The position numbers were made by a program, and so were the translations under genes. Positions 59,482-64,000 of a stretch of DNA of 64,000 nucleotides are shown here, piece after piece (positions within the stretch are counted from its first letter, which is position 1; each line of letters starts with the position of its first letter). This DNA comes from a virus. The stretch spans positions 1 to 64,000 of IMG/VR virus record IMGVR_UViG_3300017963_000201; one strand, 5' to 3'. The notes beneath the pieces were generated by a model. The model did no database searches, was not told the DNA's origin, and saw only the letters and a program-made list of their open reading frames with translations.

Positions 59482-61674
59482 TTACAAATTCCTTAAAGCA
59501 TTAAGTCTTTTTTGGAATTGGGCAGCTTGTTTTTTATCTTGAAATTGAGGATCATCCGCATTATACTCAGGTTCCAGTGCTTCCAAAATTTCTTTGTCCT
59601 CCTCACTTGCAGATATCTGAATATAATCTTCGTTGTCTAACGTTTCAATCCATTTTCCGGCAGGGACTGATTGATCAGCAATACCATCAGTAAACTCAGA
59701 TAATTTATAAGAATCCTGTGCAGCCTCCAAAGTAGCTATAAAATCCGGGCTATTTGTATAATAGGCTTCTGTAGCCAACATAAAACTAGATAAATCTGCC
59801 GGATGTTGTGAATCTAGGCGACCAAAGCTACAACTGATAGTAGTTGAAGCGTCACCACCAACGGTTATAGAATGCGAAATACTATTAATATAAAAAACAT
59901 TATTGTTATCTGGAAAAACCACGGGCAAAGCCAGCTCTAGCTCTGGTCTAAATACCAATGTGGTATTATTTGTGTGCAGCTCGGCATTCATATAACGCAT
60001 CAGTACATGCGCAGCCACGTCTAGAAAATGCATAGCGTCATCAGATGACCCACTAATTTCACTGCCATGAATCTTTTCATTAACATTAAACATAGGATTT
60101 TCTACTTCTCTTCTTCTGTATCCATACCTCTCCATTAATCTCTTATCAACCGCACTACCAACAAGCTCTAGTTGCTCAGGTGGTGTATCCGTAAGCGTTA
60201 CGTGCTTTCCGTGTAATCGTAGGAAGGTTACCATCTCTTCTAAATTAAGAGCCACATTGGTACTTATTATTTCATCAGCACCTACAGTTTGAACCCCAAA
60301 AAAGCAGTGCTCGTGTTTTTCTTTTGCTATAATATCATATTTAAAGTAATCGTTACTTAGTCTCATAGGGTGATAGTTAATGGTTCCGTACCCATCAACA
60401 TATAACTCATAGTATACCATACCAGCAATATCTCTAAGGACATCTAATCTACTTGAAAATTCAGATGTATATATCTGTGGGGTTTGAAAATTAAACATTC
60501 GGTACGGAGTAATCTTCTCACCCCATGCAGCCGTTGCCCTTGGTCTATATATATGAGATGTCTTTTCTACTAAATTTCTCATATTGAAATTATCTTTGTA
60601 AATAAATTTTTCTTCTGAAATATTATATATAGAGTTTTTCCCGTCTGCGGAATCATCTGCTCTAACAAAGTTGCCTAAGCTAGTTAAACTAAGCAATTCC
60701 TGTGTACTGTAAGACTCTCTTGGTATTTGGGATAAAATATCCTCTGGTGAGACTATTTCACCACCACCTTTTCCGATATAATTACCATCCTCGTCTTTTT
60801 CTGGTTCCCTATACCTGATTAATCCACCATGGATCATTGTATCGAAGATAACTAAGTGGTCTTGTCCGTATAGCGGTTTTGCAAATATATTTATTGCAGT
60901 TTGCTTTTCAAATTCCTTTATTTGCAAAATTGCCGGATTGAGCATTTCTTGGCTAATACGAGCAAGCTCCAATGTATCCTTACAAGTGATATTTAATGAC
61001 GCATAACCTTGTGCAGTAGATGGGGAACACATAATAGTATACCCATCAAAAATAGGAAAATACCAATCCTTATATAACCGCCCACGAGCCCATATGGAAA
61101 TTGGTAACATTGGGACGAACAATTGCTCCAAAATACTCATATAGCGGTCATTAAATACATTAATCTTTTTTCCATTCTTATAGTTATTGTTATCTTTAAT
61201 TACTACGGTAGCAGAACCAATACCATTCCTTGATCTATCAACGTTAACAGAAGTTAAAAAGTAATTCATTATTGTATTGATAAATATTACCATCTTCTTT
61301 TCATCTTGCGTTGATGCTATATCAGAAAATAATTTCTTAGTCGTAGTATCATTAATACTTAATACATATTCAAAATAATAATACACATACGATGCTAATT
61401 TTCTAGTTATGTCCTGAAGCCTCTGCTTAGATACTGGTCGTTTACCAGTCATGCCTTCCTTCTCACCAGTAAAAACAAACTGATGAGAAAAATCTATACA
61501 TACTCTTATTTCTGGGTGATAAAACTGATCGGCTACTAAGTGGGGAACTTCTTTTAGTACACTACTAAAGTAAGTTCTAGATTCAAAGTATTGTTCATAT
61601 GCATGATCATTTGGACCGCATCTATATCCATAATTAAAATACCTATTGAGTATAACTTGTATTAGATCTTCCAT
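59482..61674 (-). CDS. Baseplate hub-like protein
   Basis: 730 residues. The C-terminal half contains AAHVLMRYMNAELHTNNTTL, then FPDNNNVFYINSISHSITVG and STTISCSFGRL, the pattern of gpD/XkdQ/gp27-like hub proteins (YxxxxIxHxI..GG...T.i...). The N-terminal half is charged and helical. Together with the spike, tape measure and neighbours this is the tail-tip hub. It is larger than a simple gpD and may carry an extra N-terminal domain. Confidence 0.68.
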   Translation of the reverse strand: MEDLIQVILNRYFNYGYRCGPNDHAYEQYFESRTYFSSVLKEVPHLVADQFYHPEIRVCIDFSHQFVFTGEKEGMTGKRPVSKQRLQDITRKLASYVYYYFEYVLSINDTTTKKLFSDIASTQDEKKMVIFINTIMNYFLTSVNVDRSRNGIGSATVVIKDNNNYKNGKKINVFNDRYMSILEQLFVPMLPISIWARGRLYKDWYFPIFDGYTIMCSPSTAQGYASLNITCKDTLELARISQEMLNPAILQIKEFEKQTAINIFAKPLYGQDHLVIFDTMIHGGLIRYREPEKDEDGNYIGKGGGEIVSPEDILSQIPRESYSTQELLSLTSLGNFVRADDSADGKNSIYNISEEKFIYKDNFNMRNLVEKTSHIYRPRATAAWGEKITPYRMFNFQTPQIYTSEFSSRLDVLRDIAGMVYYELYVDGYGTINYHPMRLSNDYFKYDIIAKEKHEHCFFGVQTVGADEIISTNVALNLEEMVTFLRLHGKHVTLTDTPPEQLELVGSAVDKRLMERYGYRRREVENPMFNVNEKIHGSEISGSSDDAMHFLDVAAHVLMRYMNAELHTNNTTLVFRPELELALPVVFPDNNNVFYINSISHSITVGGDASTTISCSFGRLDSQHPADLSSFMLATEAYYTNSPDFIATLEAAQDSYKLSEFTDGIADQSVPAGKWIETLDNEDYIQISASEEDKEILEALEPEYNADDPQFQDKKQAAQFQKRLNALRNL

Positions 61675-62412
61675 TTACGATGCCTGAATATTTCCATGGT
61701 AGCTTGAATTCTCTATTTTTAATGCAATCGTTAGATCATCTAGAGCTACGAAACTTATAGTGTACTTCCAATTCCAAGGGTTATCTGCAGTCATAGTAAA
61801 GGAGAAATCCATAAAGTACCCTCGGTAGACCTTCTCATCCATTTCTAAAGTCAAGACATCATAATCCCCATCAAATTTTTTGTATAGCATTCTTAATTTC
61901 TCAAACGTTCTATATTTTGTGGACATATTTAATACTTCATAATATGTCATACTTCCAATAACTATATCACTGATAAATGAATTAACAGAACCAAGAGCGG
62001 ACGTGGTTTGCTTTCTAGCCTTAACTGTCGCAGCACCACCACCTAATTCACTTAGTTCAACTGCCATAGACGTAAACGGATCTTTGTAACCTTCCGCAAT
62101 AATACTAGGAAGCATATTTCCTGTATTACCTGAGATATTCATTGAAAGCAAATCTGTACCCCAATCAAAAATAATAAATCGATTTGGGTGACTTGTTTGT
62201 ACCTTTTGCGTTATTTTTGGTTCAGAAAAAGCTATCTCCTGTGGATTAATCTTCAGAGTGACAGACTCTACTTTCACTTTTGATGAATCAAAGTTTGCTG
62301 CAGCCTGAGCTAAAGAATAACCATCATATCTTCTGAATTTTAACTTTGATACTTGGGTTGTAGCTAAAGCCGCATTAATCGATTTTTTTGCAAGCTGCCC
62401 TAATTTGCTCAT
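61675..62412 (-). CDS. Tail/baseplate assembly protein
   Basis: 245 residues. VKVESVTLKINPQEIAFSEP and KITQKVQTSHPNRFIIFDWG look like the N-terminal region of XkdP/LysM-like tail assembly proteins (NPxxI...KI...xTxGGxxxE). The rest has beta and helical parts (YYEVLNMSTKYRTFEKL, VLTLEMDEKVYRGYFMDFSF). Place between hub and tape measure supports a chaperone or hub-cap role. No LysM domain is visible. Confidence 0.55.
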   Translation of the reverse strand: MSKLGQLAKKSINAALATTQVSKLKFRRYDGYSLAQAAANFDSSKVKVESVTLKINPQEIAFSEPKITQKVQTSHPNRFIIFDWGTDLLSMNISGNTGNMLPSIIAEGYKDPFTSMAVELSELGGGAATVKARKQTTSALGSVNSFISDIVIGSMTYYEVLNMSTKYRTFEKLRMLYKKFDGDYDVLTLEMDEKVYRGYFMDFSFTMTADNPWNWKYTISFVALDDLTIALKIENSSYHGNIQAS

Positions 62413-62422
62413 ATGTTAAACC

Positions 62423-64000
62423 TCAACCAACTTCTGCGTATTTAGAAGTAGGTTCTTTAGTTTTTACAGCCCTTTCTCTATTTTGATTCTCTTTTAAGAT
62501 TCTTTGTACTTCTTGTAGAATTATATCCCGGTCTCTTGTTTGTCCGGCTTTGAGTAATTCTTGTATAGCAGCGTTTCCTCCCACTCTAGCTAATGACCCA
62601 AGTTTTTCGTAAGCTGCACCTTGCCGAAAAGTTGCTGGTGCGGCATTCTTTAATAAGGCACTTCGAACAGACTTATATCTATTAATTTCTTCTTTAGTTA
62701 AATCAGATCTAATAGCTGATATTAATTCACTAGCACCAGCCTTACCAGAATATAATTTAGAAAATTCTTTAGCTTCTATTGTTTTTTCAAGTACTTTTTC
62801 CCCTCTTACAGTAGCAGCCGGTAAACCTGATCGCACATTGTATGTCGATTTCCCCCCGACAATATCAATGATAGTATTCATTAAATCAAATATCGTTTCG
62901 AACCATTTTCTTAGTGTAGTTTCAATCCACTTCTTTATTCTAGCCTCCGTACCCGCTAACTTTTTAGCAATTTCAGCACCTTTATTTACAAGTACGTTTC
63001 TATTCTTTTTATACTCCGCTTCAGCATCTTTCATTTTTTCTCTGGCTTTACCAACCTCTTTAGCAAACTTAGCCAACCCTTCCCCACCTAACCCACCTCG
63101 GGTAAATGCTTGAGCCATTACCTTTTGTACTTCTTCAGAAGTAAAATTAAATTGTTTTAATAGTTTTCTAACCGCAATCTCTCGGGTATCTCCCGTAAAT
63201 TGCTGTGTATGCTTTTGTATAAATTGCCCTATGCGTTCAAACTGCTGCTCAGGAAATAAGCGTTCAAATTGTAATATCCGCGATGCTGCCGTAGATCCCT
63301 CACCTAAAGCAGCCTTCCATCCGTCTTCTAACTCGGAAGAAAATCCGGATATTGTTTTAACAATCTCTTTTCTAACTTCTCGGGGTGCCTCCCCTAGACC
63401 CAACTTCTTTGCTACATCTTTACTGATCAGAGTATTATATAAACCAAGTACACCCAAAAGGTCGGCACTATATGATCTAGTTTTATCGGTTAATTCCTTT
63501 ATGTCGCTTATAGCCTCATCCATAGAAAGCATAGGTATTGTTGCAGACGCTTCTCTAATCGTATTAAGATAACCCGCTGCCACAGACGATGTTTTATTAT
63601 AGTTTGTAACTAAATTCTTAATACCTTCAACTTGGGATTGTACATTTTGCCCATGTAGATATTCAACGGCTAATAACTCCTTTGATAGTCTTTTCATATC
63701 TTCCATTTCAAAGCCAGCACGAGCCAAACTTACATTATACTCCCCAGCAACTTCTAAGCTCTTTATAAAACTTTGTTCTATCTTGCTAATAGACGAAGAT
63801 GCAACACTGAAATTTTTATTCCCAGCAGCCCATTGCACATTTATCTGCTGGCTCATAGCACCAATTTTATCCAATTGATCCTTAAATCCTATTAATAATT
63901 TAATTATCCCACCGAGAGTCAAAGGTATAGCAGCCATATTAGCGGACCACTTACCAACCGCAGCTCCATATCTTTGAGTATCTTTAAGTATAGACCGACT
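62423..64000 (-). CDS. Tail tape measure protein (partial, 5' end outside window)
   Basis: 525 residues visible; the frame stays open to base 64000, so the gene starts to the right of the window (an ATG at 63937 has no ribosome site and is probably internal). Long helical segments with LGGIIKLLIGFKDQLDKI, a hydrophobic stretch typical of tape measures, IEQSFIKSLEVAGEYN and EKVQKVMAQAFTRGGLGG. Sets tail length and forms the DNA channel. The next protein in the operon fits the tail assembly order. Confidence 0.7.
   Translation of the reverse strand, partial: SRSILKDTQRYGAAVGKWSANMAAIPLTLGGIIKLLIGFKDQLDKIGAMSQQINVQWAAGNKNFSVASSSISKIEQSFIKSLEVAGEYNVSLARAGFEMEDMKRLSKELLAVEYLHGQNVQSQVEGIKNLVTNYNKTSSVAAGYLNTIREASATIPMLSMDEAISDIKELTDKTRSYSADLLGVLGLYNTLISKDVAKKLGLGEAPREVRKEIVKTISGFSSELEDGWKAALGEGSTAASRILQFERLFPEQQFERIGQFIQKHTQQFTGDTREIAVRKLLKQFNFTSEEVQKVMAQAFTRGGLGGEGLAKFAKEVGKAREKMKDAEAEYKKNRNVLVNKGAEIAKKLAGTEARIKKWIETTLRKWFETIFDLMNTIIDIVGGKSTYNVRSGLPAATVRGEKVLEKTIEAKEFSKLYSGKAGASELISAIRSDLTKEEINRYKSVRSALLKNAAPATFRQGAAYEKLGSLARVGGNAAIQELLKAGQTRDRDIILQEVQRILKENQNRERAVKTKEPTSKYAEVG

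Overview
The window is an internal piece of a large, tailed (contractile-tail, myovirus-like) bacteriophage genome. Support comes from a phage-style replication block (SbcD-like nuclease, RecA, a uracil-DNA glycosylase/DNA polymerase I fusion, DnaB helicase and loader, zinc-finger primase piece, UvsW-like helicase, RuvC-like resolvase, NAD+ DNA ligase) and a tail block (baseplate J-like wedge, baseplate hub, spike, tape measure, tail fibres). Genes are densely packed with many start/stop overlaps, AT-rich, and use the standard code. The host cannot be named from the sequence. A cysteine-rich lipoprotein and a GC-rich elongation factor G gene would fit a Gram-negative host of the Myxococcota/deltaproteobacterial kind, but that is inference. 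Both outer genes (1-822 and 62423-64000) are cut by the window edges.

Layout: (1) 1-12038, minus strand: DNA replication, recombination and repair, plus a sigma-factor-like regulator. (2) 11965-32115, minus strand: a 20-kb glycan island with eleven glycosyltransferases of several families, GDP-mannose 4,6-dehydratase, a DegT/perosamine-synthase-like aminotransferase, a cupin, four methyltransferases, two sulfotransferases, a radical SAM/SPASM-like protein and a pyruvyltransferase-like protein, with a RuvC-like resolvase and three unknown genes embedded. (3) 32170-35890: a GC-richer foreign-looking block made of a TnpB element on the minus strand with a tiny ribbon-helix-helix partner gene, then an elongation factor G gene (plus strand) whose first codons are frame-shifted, and a small membrane protein. 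(4) 35891-36988: a 1.1-kb gene-free stretch. Its first half is plain AT-rich DNA; its second half is a dense series of strong nested hairpins that looks like a large structured RNA or a highly structured leader. (5) 36989-46840, plus strand: early/accessory genes (SLOG protein, metallopeptidase, DNA methyltransferase, a self-regulated operon with an anti-CRISPR AcrVA2-like candidate, DNA ligase, tandem HNH-like paralogs, many small unknowns, a lipoprotein). (6) 46835-64000, minus strand: tail fibre, receptor-binding and baseplate genes, interrupted by one plus-strand DHH phosphodiesterase gene.

How the parts may work together: the left block copies and repairs DNA. The glycan island could build or decorate a sulfated, methylated, deoxyamino-sugar glycan on the host surface or on virion proteins. 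No Wzx/Wzy-type export or polymerisation gene is visible, so decoration of an existing glycan is more likely than synthesis of a new capsule. The plus-strand accessory region looks like host-takeover and counter-defence functions under at least two sigma70-type promoters with palindromic operators between the -35 and -10 boxes. The rightmost block builds the tail tip. All function calls are by eye from motifs; no database search was run.
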